In this document: positions 7,266 to 15,532 of the stretch, piece by piece
How positions within the stretch are numbered: the stretch's first letter is position 1
Layout: every line of letters starts with the position of its first letter
Assembly (NCBI GenBank): GCA_002373505.1
Contig: DFKE01000012.1
Span: 339,347 to 403,346 of the forward strand
DNA length: 64,000 bases
Direction of reading: 5' to 3'
DNA from: Bacteroidales bacterium UBA3653
GTDB taxonomy: Bacteria > Bacteroidota > Bacteroidia > Bacteroidales > Paludibacteraceae
Notes under the pieces: generated by a model
What the model saw: only the letters and a program-made list of their open reading frames with translations
Told to the model about the DNA's origin: nothing
Databases searched by the model: none
Made by a program: the position numbers and the translations under genes

Positions 7266-7673
7266 CTAAGATTCATGAATCAGTACTGCCCGTATGAAGT
7301 TGCCGAATTGGCAGATACGTTTCTTGCCTAATACCGGATCGGGTGTGCCTTTCAGTTGCGCCATATGCCTCGCTACCATCTCCTGATAGCGAGGATGGTT
7401 TGGATCTTTCGCGATGCGCGAGGCTTCTTGGCATGTAGTCTTCCATTTCTCGTACTGCACCTGCTCTGCAGGCGTTCGGGGATTACGCTTATAATCGCGA
7501 TTCTCCAGTTCATACACTTCCTTTGGACCGCATCCGAAAACCCGGCCGTCAGGGTAATGCCATTCTTTCTTTCGCATCACCAGACGCGAGTGTTTTGAAA
7601 ACTTGCCGGTTAAATCATCGATACCGGCTTCTGTAGTAAATATTGCCATTCGCGTGTGGCTATCCTCGTACAT
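7266..7673 (-). CDS. hypothetical cytosolic protein beside DUF3987 gene
   Basis: 135 aa, no signal peptide. It is rich in charged residues, with two histidine/proline-containing stretches (DPNHPRYQEMV, NRDYKRNPRTPAEQ). The first-ATG start at 7673 lacks a clear ribosome-binding site; the internal methionine of MAIFTTEAG (residue 9) is an alternative. It ends at a strong terminator. Upstream lie about 360 non-coding bases and the DUF3987 ATPase gene on the same strand. The pair may belong to one accessory unit, which is inferred from position only. I do not recognise the family. Confidence 0.6.
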   Translation of the reverse strand: MYEDSHTRMAIFTTEAGIDDLTGKFSKHSRLVMRKKEWHYPDGRVFGCGPKEVYELENRDYKRNPRTPAEQVQYEKWKTTCQEASRIAKDPNHPRYQEMVARHMAQLKGTPDPVLGKKRICQFGNFIRAVLIHES

Positions 7674-8033
7674 GTACCTAAACTACGTTCAGGTAGGGAG
7701 TACTCGGATGCACCCGCTCTTCGATCCACAAACATTGCATTGGTTTGTGTCTCGAGGGGAATGCCCTCTAAGCCACGGGAGAGGGGTTAATGGGTAGTTG
7801 TTGCCTAGGTAATGATTAGGGAAATGACTAACTTATAGTTAACTTATCTTTAACTTATCACTAACGGGCGAAAGCATGTTGGCTGTTGCAAAAATGCACG
7901 ATGCATAGACGCGAGAAACAAGGATGGAGATGTCGGAATAGAATTCCGACGGAATGAACATACAAAAATTTGCATGAGATTCTTGAGACAGTTGAGACAC
8001 TTAGGCCAAAGAATCTCAAGAATCTCAACTGTC
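7674..8033. other. intergenic region with repeats and hairpins
   Basis: 360 bases without a supportable gene. It contains three 11-base direct repeats beginning AACTTAT (7830-7862), a perfect hairpin GTCGGAAT / ATTCCGAC around 7931-7950, and the left part of the compound inverted repeat at 7972-8039. Confidence 0.6.
7830..7862. repeat. 11-base tandem repeat, three units
   Basis: AACTTATAGTT, AACTTATCTTT, AACTTATCACT in tandem. Position and function are unexplained; it lies within the DUF3987 locus. Confidence 0.8.
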
Positions 8034-8039
8034 TCATGC
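7972..8039 (-). repeat. compound inverted repeat at the 3' end of the DUF3987 gene
   Basis: 68 bases whose outer 8 bases (GCATGAGA / TCTCATGC) pair. Inside, two different motifs, GAGATTCTTGAGA and GAGACAGTTGAGA, occur in one order on each arm, so two mutually exclusive hairpins can form. The stop codon of the DUF3987 gene lies within the right arm. Confidence 0.75.
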
Positions 8040-9338
8040 ATTTTTTTTATACACTCCATACTTAATTTTTTGTATAAAGCCGTGATTTTGCCATTCATCA
8101 TTCCAGCGAAGAACAGTAGCACGGGATATTCCTTGGGATTGGGCTTCGGCGACGAGGGTTTTGGATTCAAACTCGGCGGGAAGGAGAGAGAGGAGAATGG
8201 CTTTCTGGTCGAGGGGTTTGACTTTCGGTGCCTCTATCTTCTCAGTTCCTTTTACCAACTGATACGCCTGTGCCATATGAAGAAGCAATTTGTTTCCTAT
8301 CAACTCTGCTATTGCATAGTCAATAGGAGAACAAATTATTGGTGATTGGTAATTCTTATCTCGGCTAAGCCTCGAACGATCGGCTGAAGCCGTATGGGTA
8401 ATTGGTGATTTTTCTTCGTAAAGGCGAAGCACTGTCAGGATCATCGCGATACGCTCGATATGTACCGCCATACGCAGAACGACGGAGTGAAAATCCTCGC
8501 CGAGCATGCGGATGAGTGTCGGGTACGCGGTTTCTAAGTGCTTGCCCAGGCGAGTGCGTTGGTCGGTCGTCAGTTTGAACTCACGGGCTTTGGTAAAGAG
8601 CAGTTTCTCATAAAGATGATAGAGCTGTTCCGCAGCAGTTTGGATGGTTTCGCGGGAAGTCTCGGAGGGCTGTACATAGCGGCTGTTAAAGGCTTGATGT
8701 TCATCGACGATAAGTGTCAACAGACGCGAGAAATAACCATTCTCGATACTCGGCACAAGGGCATGATACTGGCTAAACGTACCGGTAAGCACCATGGATA
8801 CTTGCGGGTTCTCGATGACGGACGCTTCTCTGCAACGGGCACGGGAGATGGTCTCGTGCTCTGCAGCTTTACGGAGCGCGGTGTTGTAATTGGCGGTACT
8901 CGAACGCCAGATGTCCGTGATAACCGATCCTTCGGACTCATGGATATAGCCACGACCATTTTGACGCGCCAGTGTCTGGTAGAAGGCAGTGTAGGTGGCA
9001 TCGCCCGGGATGATGAGCGGTGTCTTCTTGTGAATCGGTTTGACGAGTTCGAGCGCCAGGTTCGCGATACCTTTTCCGCAAGCTGCCGAACCCACGATAA
9101 AGAGTTGGAGGTTCGGATAGTAGCGTTTGGCAGCGATACCGTACTTGCAATAGAGGTTCGGCATCACGCTTCCGCACGCTACGAGCGCGCTCATTAATAA
9201 CATGTCTTTCTCCGCCGGCGTGTTAGCGAGCGAAAGAACGTTTTGCATCAGTTCAGGCAGGTTGTTTACATCCATGTTTTCCACGATGCGGAGGTTTTCC
9301 TGCTCCTCCGAAGAATTTAGGTTCTGAATTTCATTCAT
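8034..9338 (-). CDS. DUF3987-type P-loop protein
   Basis: 434 aa. The N-terminal half matches DUF3987 proteins of Bacteroidetes accessory elements: VNNLPELMQNVLSLANTPAEKD, then a P-loop-like GSAACGKG at about residue 83, then long helices. A C-terminal part with a winged-helix look (QGISRATVLRWNDEWQNHGFI) suggests DNA binding. DUF3987 proteins are thought to be primase- or helicase-like factors of mobile or integrated elements; the exact role is unknown. It has its own promoter and ends within a compound hairpin. No integrase is adjacent, so any element here is degraded or of another kind. Confidence 0.75.
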   Translation of the reverse strand: MNEIQNLNSSEEQENLRIVENMDVNNLPELMQNVLSLANTPAEKDMLLMSALVACGSVMPNLYCKYGIAAKRYYPNLQLFIVGSAACGKGIANLALELVKPIHKKTPLIIPGDATYTAFYQTLARQNGRGYIHESEGSVITDIWRSSTANYNTALRKAAEHETISRARCREASVIENPQVSMVLTGTFSQYHALVPSIENGYFSRLLTLIVDEHQAFNSRYVQPSETSRETIQTAAEQLYHLYEKLLFTKAREFKLTTDQRTRLGKHLETAYPTLIRMLGEDFHSVVLRMAVHIERIAMILTVLRLYEEKSPITHTASADRSRLSRDKNYQSPIICSPIDYAIAELIGNKLLLHMAQAYQLVKGTEKIEAPKVKPLDQKAILLSLLPAEFESKTLVAEAQSQGISRATVLRWNDEWQNHGFIQKIKYGVYKKNA

Positions 9339-9341
9339 AAC

Positions 9342-9413
9342 GTTAAATAGTTAAATAGTTAAAATGGTCGCTTGCGCGACGTTAAAGGGTTAAACTGTTA
9401 AATTGTTAAAATC
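9342..9413. repeat. octad arrays, GTTAAANN type
   Basis: Three units of GTTAAANN (9342-9365) and four units (9381-9413) separated by a short inverted GCGACNNNNNGCGCGAC-like stretch. They lie in the leader of the DUF3987 gene, right before its ATG. Confidence 0.75.
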
Positions 9414-9418
9414 GAGTG

Positions 9419-9449
9419 CAAAGATACGTTGAAAATCACCCTTTTTCAA
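9419..9449 (-). promoter_or_regulatory. promoter of the DUF3987 gene
   Basis: -7 box TATCTTTG with a CTTGAAAAAG -33 region on the minus strand. Confidence 0.6.
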
Positions 9450-9465
9450 GGGCGGTCATAAAAAA

Positions 9466-9485
9466 AGGACGTCCCGGGACGTCCT
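9466..9485 (-). terminator. palindromic terminator
   Basis: Perfect 20-base palindrome AGGACGTCCC / GGGACGTCCT followed on the minus strand by T7. It sits 11 bases after the stop of the 371-aa gene. Confidence 0.8.
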
Positions 9486-9496
9486 CAAAATAGTAT

Positions 9497-10612
9497 TTAT
9501 GTATATTGTTTGGTTTTTCGCTTTGGCTTTCGTAATAAGCTTTTTCTCAGCGAACCAGGATCTACGTACCACCCGAAAAGCAGGGTTAGCTGTCGACATA
9601 ATCTTGCGTGCGATTCATTTTTTGCAAATTTTCTGAAATTTTCGTCGTACTTCTTCCGCTCCTTGATATATTCGCGGGTGGCGGCATATTTCTCCGGATC
9701 GTCTTCCGTCGGACATTTAAGCACTTCATCAGGGAAGAATAATTGCTCTTCCTCTTTCTTCTTTCGGGTTGAAACGGGCGGCTCTATTTTGTCTTTCACG
9801 AAATCGGTCCACTGGCTCATCCATTTACGGCAGAGGTTGATCTGCTCCGGGTCAAAGTCTTTCATCTCGGGTTTGATAAAGTCCCAATCGATCTCTGTCT
9901 CACGGATGGTTTGTTTGTATTGCGCCATAACGACATTCGAATCCGGAAAGATAGCAGCATCTTTTTGTGCGTAGTGCCACAACCAATCCCAATAACGTGC
10001 CATAATATCGGCTGCTTCTTCTCCCTCAAAGAAGAAAGTCTGTTCGTCGGGTTCGCCTTTTTCCATGTAGCATGCCAACTCATGCACGAGCGCAGGATCC
10101 GTCCAATCGATCTGAAGGAATCGTTGACGACGAGGTTCAATTCGTGCGGCATCAAAGAGCCACTGGGCGAAAGGCATCTTCCAAGGCACACGCTCGTATA
10201 TATGCGCTCCGTACTCTTCTATAGCGATACGGCGCATGTAGGTTGCCACTACGTCCATCGCAATACTCAACTGCCTTTTGTTCGGACAGATAGTCTCTAT
10301 CAACACTTGTTCGCTGGAAAACAACTCCAAGTATGCCAGATCCAATTGCTCCAGTTCCGCCTCGATATAACCCCAATCGTCAGCAATCACTTCCCTGTCG
10401 TACTGATCCAAAAAGGGTTTGTAGCGCAACGCTTCACTTAGCGAAATACCTCGTTTGTCGGCTTCATCTGTATTAAGCAGCCTTACGCCAAGTATCGCCG
10501 CTCCAAGGATACCGCCCAGCACAATCGGCTCATCCCCTTCCGGCAAATAAATCAACTTATGTCCTTCATACCGGAGCCGCTCATCAAAAATATAATCGTC
10601 TAACAGTTTCAT
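9497..10612 (-). CDS. hypothetical protein, basic C-terminal tail
   Basis: 371 aa from ATG at 10612, chosen because the upstream in-frame codons run through the promoter. The protein is acidic and rich in W, Y, D and E, with no signal peptide. A possible hydrophobic segment (VLGGILGAAILGVRLL) lies at residues 31-46. It ends in a strongly basic tail (LRKSLLRKPKRKTKQYT) that could bind nucleic acid. The -7 box TACCTTTG lies only 4 bases before ATG, so the mRNA may be almost leaderless. Not recognised as a known family. A palindromic terminator follows. Confidence 0.65.
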   Translation of the reverse strand: MKLLDDYIFDERLRYEGHKLIYLPEGDEPIVLGGILGAAILGVRLLNTDEADKRGISLSEALRYKPFLDQYDREVIADDWGYIEAELEQLDLAYLELFSSEQVLIETICPNKRQLSIAMDVVATYMRRIAIEEYGAHIYERVPWKMPFAQWLFDAARIEPRRQRFLQIDWTDPALVHELACYMEKGEPDEQTFFFEGEEAADIMARYWDWLWHYAQKDAAIFPDSNVVMAQYKQTIRETEIDWDFIKPEMKDFDPEQINLCRKWMSQWTDFVKDKIEPPVSTRKKKEEEQLFFPDEVLKCPTEDDPEKYAATREYIKERKKYDENFRKFAKNESHARLCRQLTLLFGWYVDPGSLRKSLLRKPKRKTKQYT

Positions 10613-10616
10613 AGCG

Positions 10617-10648
10617 CAAAGGTACTGCTTTTTTTTGACATATGCAAG
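10617..10648 (-). promoter_or_regulatory. promoter of the 371-aa hypothetical gene
   Basis: -33 CTTGCATA and -7 TACCTTTG. The start codon follows the -7 box after 4 bases. Confidence 0.78.
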
Positions 10649-10666
10649 AGAAAGCACGAAAAAAAA

Positions 10667-10690
10667 GCTGCACCCCTGAAGGAGTGCAGC
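10667..10690 (-). terminator. terminator of the LRR protein gene
   Basis: Stem GCTGCAC / GTGCAGC followed on the minus strand by a long T tract, about 20 bases after the stop. Confidence 0.82.
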
Positions 10691-10711
10691 GGAAAGAGAG
10701 ATTGTTTGTTG

Positions 10712-13450
10712 TTATTTCAGTTCGACGCCGAGGGCGTTGTAGGTCTTGCCGTCACGGATGATGAGGAGCTTGCCATTGCGGAGGAACTTGAAACCCTTCT
10801 CCGACTCTCCCCTCAAGGAGGAGGAAGTGTTTTCGATGTCGGTGGTGGAAGTCACTATCCATTGTACGTCATAGATGCTGACGCTGTTTTCGGCAGCCTC
10901 GGTGCGTTTAGCGCGTGCGCGGAACTTGGACGGTAAGGTAGCCGGTGCTTCCGGTTCTTCCGCTACCACGCCATAGACAAAGACGTATGCATCACCTTCA
11001 ACCGAGTAGGGGATTTCGATCAAGCCTTTGGCAGCCTGTGCAAAGGTCTCTGCTTCTTGTCCCTCAATACGTACTGCCACTTCGCGGTTGCCGGAGGTTT
11101 GGATCGTCAGACTGAGTGTTCCTGTTCCGGCAGGGATAGTGAGGATGATTCCGCTGAAATTATTGCGGATGACATCCATGTTGCCGGTATTGGCAAGCAC
11201 GTTCTCTATCATCACTTCATCGACGACGGTATTGAGGACGAGGGCTTGTTCCGTAGCATCATAATGGTCGCCGTTAGTGGTGTCGCAGGTGAGGTAGAGG
11301 TTACCTACTACGGCGTTGGTGAGGTCGGTGTTGGCAGGCAAGTTAGCCATTGAGGCAGTGCCGCTTTCGGCTATCGGCGCGATGTCTTCTACGGAAGCGG
11401 GTTTGGTCTCCGGTGTCATCTCGACAATGTTTTGGAAGCGGTTCCATTGCTCATCAGCGCGGTAAGCCGCGAGTGTGCCGGAAGGGACATAGAGAGTGGC
11501 TGTTTCATAGGTGTTGCTGTACCAGTTTTCGAACGCGTCTTGTCCGAGCGCGCCGGCAGGGTTCTGAATCTGAGAGATGATGAGGGTGAGGTTCTCCAGG
11601 TTCATGAATCCGTACGGTGCGATATGTTTGAGGTTAGCGGGCAGGGTGAGCGAACGGATACCATATAGTTCGTTGAATGCCTCTTGTGCAATAGAGTCCA
11701 CAGAAGCGGGGATGAAGGCGCCGGCGGTAGCCGCTACGATGGTATTGTCGGCTGTGCGGATGATGGCGTTGCAGTTGTCTCGGCTGTCGAAGACGGTGTT
11801 GGCAGGGTTGACGGTCACTTTGGCGATGCTGGTTCCGAGCAAGGCTGATCCTTCTATCTCAATGACCCCTGCAGGGATCTCCAATGCACGGAGCGGGCAT
11901 CCACGGAACAGACGGTTGTTCAATACCTGCAACGATGCCGGCAGATGGATCTCCGTCAAGGCTTCGCAACCGGCGAACGCACCCGGACCGATGTATATGA
12001 CTTCATCGGGGATGATGATGGTACGCAGGGCTGTACAACCGAAGAAGATACGGTCCTGAATAGCCGTGGTACCTTGGGCAAAGGTCACTTTGGTGAGGTT
12101 CGCGTTATCCTGGAAAGCGGCGTTGTTGTCAAGCCAATTGGAGGACGAAGCGGGAATAACGACCTCTTTGAGTCCCGTACGGGCAAAAGCGAGCCAACCT
12201 ACTTTTTCCACCGATTCAGGGATGTCAAGCGAGAATAGTTTGTCCGTATATTCGAAGGCTTCCGTGCCTATATACTTGACAGTACTTGGTATGGTCAGAC
12301 TGCTGAGGTTGGACGCACCTCGGAAGCAGTAGTCGCCGATGGCTTCTACAGCGTAGGTGAGAGGTTGATAAGCGCTACTCTCCTTTCTGCCGGAATAGTG
12401 TTCTGTCCCTCCATCATTCCAATGGTAGAAGGTTACAGAATCGGGGATAACGATAGAGGATTGTTTGTACGGGAATTCGGAGCTCCACTGGCTGACGTAA
12501 CTTCCGTCGGGATTGAGATACCATACTTGCGGCATTACGACAGCGAGGTATTTTCTGTCTGCATCCAGCTCGTCCTGCCATACCTTGTAATACAAACCGT
12601 CCTCGTAAAAATCGATGTAGCTGGAAACTAAGACGATGCCATAGCGTTGCATATCGTCCATTTCCTGTATGTTGAAACGTCCCCAGAAGGAGTGTGCCTG
12701 ATAGGTGTCTCCGAGCCCTTCGGGGACGTAGAGCGTGATAGCGGAGGCATCGGGTTGAGGATTGTCCTCGTCGAGGAAGGCGAAGGTGCGCGGACCGGGT
12801 TCCAGCAAAGAAGCCTTGTTGATCTGTACGGACTGCAAGTTGCGGCAGTAGGGACAGAAAGCCAACGGGAGCTCCGTTACCTTTTCGCCGATGACGACCG
12901 TTTGCACCGCATTCCATGTATGGAAAATAGGGCTGGGGTAGTCTTCTGTAGTTATTTGCTCCACATTACGTCCCAAATACAAGTATGTACAACTATACGC
13001 TAACTCTTGGAAGGAAAATTCTTCGCCTGCATCACCTTGACTAAAGCGGAAATAAATAGGCTCCTCGCCGTCTTCTATTTTCAATTCAGTCACGTTGGGG
13101 CTACGAGACAAGAGGTTCAGACCCAGCGTACGGACGGTCTTCGGAATAGTGATACCTGTCAGGTAGTTACACCATATAAAAGCGAGATCTCCGATAGCGG
13201 TTACGGTGTAGTCGGCATAATCTTCTCCGCTACCCGCCCAAATGCTCTCGGGGATGATAAGTCTTCCGGCATAGGTGTCTTGTGCAATGCCGCCTGTTTC
13301 GCTGAGCGCGTAGGTGACGGTTGCCGTGTGGTTTGTTTTGTCAAGGATATACCAGATACCATCCACCTGCGTGGTATCCAATGCCGTCTGGGCATTCATG
13401 CTCATTACGCCGGCTGCCAGCGCAAAGGCGAAGAATAAAACCTTTTTCAT
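10712..13450 (-). CDS. BspA-type leucine-rich repeat surface protein
   Basis: 912 aa. A signal peptide (cleaved after MSMNAQ) is followed by many LRR_5-type repeats of the form AIG..AF.....L..I.IP..V, for example DYCFRGASNLSSLTIPSTVKYI and GPGAFAGCEALTEIHLPASL. Two repeat blocks span about residues 55-260 and 365-650. The later part (690-850) is a beta-rich region. The protein ends with the IENT...NGKLLIIRDGKTYNALG tail, with an in-frame G-rich hairpin insertion (SSSLRGESEKG) just before it. BspA proteins are cell-surface adhesins; a surface role is inferred. It is the second gene after a small lipoprotein, under cassette promoter copy 3. Confidence 0.88.
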   Translation of the reverse strand: MKKVLFFAFALAAGVMSMNAQTALDTTQVDGIWYILDKTNHTATVTYALSETGGIAQDTYAGRLIIPESIWAGSGEDYADYTVTAIGDLAFIWCNYLTGITIPKTVRTLGLNLLSRSPNVTELKIEDGEEPIYFRFSQGDAGEEFSFQELAYSCTYLYLGRNVEQITTEDYPSPIFHTWNAVQTVVIGEKVTELPLAFCPYCRNLQSVQINKASLLEPGPRTFAFLDEDNPQPDASAITLYVPEGLGDTYQAHSFWGRFNIQEMDDMQRYGIVLVSSYIDFYEDGLYYKVWQDELDADRKYLAVVMPQVWYLNPDGSYVSQWSSEFPYKQSSIVIPDSVTFYHWNDGGTEHYSGRKESSAYQPLTYAVEAIGDYCFRGASNLSSLTIPSTVKYIGTEAFEYTDKLFSLDIPESVEKVGWLAFARTGLKEVVIPASSSNWLDNNAAFQDNANLTKVTFAQGTTAIQDRIFFGCTALRTIIIPDEVIYIGPGAFAGCEALTEIHLPASLQVLNNRLFRGCPLRALEIPAGVIEIEGSALLGTSIAKVTVNPANTVFDSRDNCNAIIRTADNTIVAATAGAFIPASVDSIAQEAFNELYGIRSLTLPANLKHIAPYGFMNLENLTLIISQIQNPAGALGQDAFENWYSNTYETATLYVPSGTLAAYRADEQWNRFQNIVEMTPETKPASVEDIAPIAESGTASMANLPANTDLTNAVVGNLYLTCDTTNGDHYDATEQALVLNTVVDEVMIENVLANTGNMDVIRNNFSGIILTIPAGTGTLSLTIQTSGNREVAVRIEGQEAETFAQAAKGLIEIPYSVEGDAYVFVYGVVAEEPEAPATLPSKFRARAKRTEAAENSVSIYDVQWIVTSTTDIENTSSSLRGESEKGFKFLRNGKLLIIRDGKTYNALGVELK

Positions 13451-13465
13451 GACAAAGTATTATTT

Positions 13466-13936
13466 TTATTTGAGCATAGCTCCGAAGACGAGGTAAACCT
13501 GGGTGTCTTGCTCGTCGTCGTTACCGAAATGGATGTTGAACTGCGTGCGGTTTTCATCCATCATCGCGTACGCATAGGATTTCGGGAAGGGCTTATAAGC
13601 CGAGCCGTCTGCCAGCACGAGATTGATGTGAGAGAAGTGACCGTCCTCGGAGCTGACCGGCATGTTATGGATAAAGATATCCTGCGGTGTCTCGTCCTCG
13701 GACGCGATGCGTGCGTTCACAAACTTCACATCCACGGTCTTGGCGTTGGGGTGCAAGGTGATGACCGCTTCTTGTTCGGTGTTATAGATGTCAAACATCA
13801 CACCGCGCAGTTCGCCGACAGCATTGAAAACAACTGCGTTCGGATCATCAACTCCGTTCTTGTCTTTCTTGTCACAAGAAGTGAATGCCAGTGCGCCGGC
13901 TACCAACGCAAGGGCGAAGAATAAAATCTTTCTCAT
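13466..13936 (-). CDS. small exported lipoprotein
   Basis: 156 aa. The lipoprotein signal MRKILFFALALVAGALAFTSC ends at a lipobox cysteine and is followed by DKKDKNGVDDPN. The mature part looks like a beta-sandwich (VVFNAVGELRGVMFDIY, AVITLHPNAKTVDVKFV). It resembles small Bacteroidales lipoproteins but I cannot name the family. It is transcribed from cassette promoter copy 3 and is followed 15 bases later by the LRR protein gene, suggesting that both are delivered to the surface together. Confidence 0.72.
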   Translation of the reverse strand: MRKILFFALALVAGALAFTSCDKKDKNGVDDPNAVVFNAVGELRGVMFDIYNTEQEAVITLHPNAKTVDVKFVNARIASEDETPQDIFIHNMPVSSEDGHFSHINLVLADGSAYKPFPKSYAYAMMDENRTQFNIHFGNDDEQDTQVYLVFGAMLK

Positions 13937-13974
13937 AAAATAATAATTTGTGTGTTACTAATCAAATGAACGCA

Positions 13975-14040
13975 CAAAATTACTGCTTTTTTATGAAAAA
14001 GCATTCTCAAATCGTACAATTCGATTCTCAAATCATACAA
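13975..14040 (-). promoter_or_regulatory. cassette promoter, copy 3
   Basis: -7 box TAATTTTG at 13975-13982. Direct repeats at 14005-14019 and 14026-14040, 21 bp apart. The leader down to the start codon is almost identical to that of copy 1. Confidence 0.75.
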
Positions 14041-14086
14041 ATCTTCCTTTTTTCGTTACAGATAGCCATTTTTCGATATATAAAAA

Positions 14087-14112
14087 ATCCCTGCCACGCG
14101 GGTGACAGGGAT
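14087..14112 (-). terminator. terminator of the DUF4143-type ATPase gene
   Basis: Stem ATCCCTG / CAGGGAT around CCACGCGGGTGA, followed by T6 on the minus strand. A near-identical hairpin at 15475-15502 lies on the other side of the gene. Confidence 0.8.
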
Positions 14113-14124
14113 GAGAGAGAGAGA

Positions 14125-15312
14125 TTATTCAAATAATTCTCGTAAGTCGGATTTCAGGAAAGTCTCGACGGGAATTCCTTCTTCGCCTACTAATACGGAG
14201 CGGAAGGGATGGAAGTTCTCTTGAAAGACATGTAAACCGGAAGTGTCTTTCTCATGATTGCTTTTTACCTCAACGGCTACCACTTTGGAGTCTTTTACCA
14301 AGACAAAATCCACTTCATCTTTTCCGTCTCTCCAGTAGTAGACTTTGAATCGTCCTGTATAAGCGCAGTTCATGATATGCGCCCCCACGGCAGACTCAAA
14401 TAGTCGTCCCCATAACTTATGATTTGCACGTGCTGACGCAAAATCATGCTCGCTATAGAGGCTCATCAGCGCATTGTTATACACCTGATATTTAGGGATT
14501 GAGTTGCGGCGACGTGCCTTATCGACTGCGTATTTGCTCAGACCGCAGACCATGCCGCTTTGATTGAGCAAATCCAGGTAGTGCGCCAAAGTAGTGGTAT
14601 TTCCGGCATCTTGCAATTGGCCGATCATCTTGGTCAGAGACACCTCTTGCCCCGAATAAGCGCTACTTAATTCAAAAGTCTGTCGCAGCAAAGCCGGTTT
14701 AGCGATAGGCGTATCCATGAGGATGTCGTTATTGATCGTTGCGTCCACGATGGAACTGCTGATATACTCTTGCCATCTGTCCAAGTCATTTCGAAAATCC
14801 GCTGCACCGGGATAGGCGCCAAAATAGATATACTCATCCAGGCTCATCCCGAATGCTTCTTGCATTTCGCTTAGCGACCAATTGGGCATCTTGATCGTTT
14901 CAAATCGCCCTTTGAGACTTTCGCTCAGTCCTTTTTCCAAACGTACGCGCGATGAACCTAACAGCACGACTTTGATCGGCACATCGTTGAAGGTGTCGGC
15001 ATCCCATTCTTTTTTAACTACTTCGCCCCAGTTGAGTAATTTCTGCACCTCATCAATCACCAGCAGAAGTTCCGGCAATTTCTCCATTTGCAACTTATTG
15101 CGCGCCGTGGACCAGCAATCGCTGATCCATGCCGACCGAGTGGCCGGTACGTTGTCTGCCGAAAAATGTACCCAAGGCATCGAAATACCCTTCAGTACTT
15201 GCTTGATAAGCGTTGATTTGCCTACCTGACGAGGTCCTTCAATGATCTGAATGAACTTTCTTGGTTCGTCTATACGCTTGGCAATCGTCTCAAAATAAGC
15301 ACGTTGTATCAT
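14125..15312 (-). CDS. AAA+ ATPase, DUF4143 family
   Basis: 395 aa. Walker A is GPRQVGKST near residue 27, Walker B is LLLVIDEVQKL, and a sensor-like segment is VVLLGSSR. The C-terminal half matches DUF4143 with its nuclease-like end GRLFESAVGAHI...YYWRDGKDEVDFVL..VAVEVKS. These ATPases are common and mobile in Bacteroidetes and archaea; their role is unresolved. The gene has its own promoter. Its 5' leader holds a tandem 22-bp palindromic repeat. The unit is bracketed by two near-identical hairpins (14087, 15475), which looks like an inserted cassette. Confidence 0.88.
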   Translation of the reverse strand: MIQRAYFETIAKRIDEPRKFIQIIEGPRQVGKSTLIKQVLKGISMPWVHFSADNVPATRSAWISDCWSTARNKLQMEKLPELLLVIDEVQKLLNWGEVVKKEWDADTFNDVPIKVVLLGSSRVRLEKGLSESLKGRFETIKMPNWSLSEMQEAFGMSLDEYIYFGAYPGAADFRNDLDRWQEYISSSIVDATINNDILMDTPIAKPALLRQTFELSSAYSGQEVSLTKMIGQLQDAGNTTTLAHYLDLLNQSGMVCGLSKYAVDKARRRNSIPKYQVYNNALMSLYSEHDFASARANHKLWGRLFESAVGAHIMNCAYTGRFKVYYWRDGKDEVDFVLVKDSKVVAVEVKSNHEKDTSGLHVFQENFHPFRSVLVGEEGIPVETFLKSDLRELFE

Positions 15313-15322
15313 ACTCTAAAAT

Positions 15323-15366
15323 TTTACTCAATGCGATTAGTAAATTTACTCAATGGGATTAGTAAA
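15323..15366. promoter_or_regulatory. tandem palindromic operator-like repeat
   Basis: Two adjacent 22-bp units at 15323-15344 and 15345-15366, each TTTACT...AGTAAA, differing at one base. They lie between the ATPase promoter and its start codon. A repressor or RNA-level site is inferred. Confidence 0.7.
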
Positions 15367-15381
15367 TATGGCTTTCGGCTG

Positions 15382-15413
15382 CAAAGGTACAACAAATATT
15401 TGGAATATGCAAG
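15382..15413 (-). promoter_or_regulatory. promoter of the DUF4143-type ATPase gene
   Basis: -33 CTTGCATA and -7 TACCTTTG on the minus strand. The transcript would contain both 22-bp repeats. Confidence 0.8.
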
Positions 15414-15474
15414 GATTTCTGCTATTTTTGGTCAAAAAAGTCCCAAAATGATTCAAAAAAGAGCGAGAAAGAAA

Positions 15475-15502
15475 CATCCCTGGCACGCGGGTGACAGGGA
15501 TG
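15475..15502 (-). terminator. hairpin downstream of the 848-aa gene
   Basis: CATCCCTG / CAGGGATG around GCACGCGGGTGA, nearly the same sequence as 14087-14112. The T tract on the minus strand is weak. Confidence 0.65.
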
Positions 15503-15532
15503 ATGAGAGTGGAAGGAACTAAAGGGAGAGAG

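Noticed and set aside
8034..9338. A complete mobile element around the DUF3987 gene
   Set aside because: No integrase, transposase, relaxase or target-site duplication could be identified nearby.
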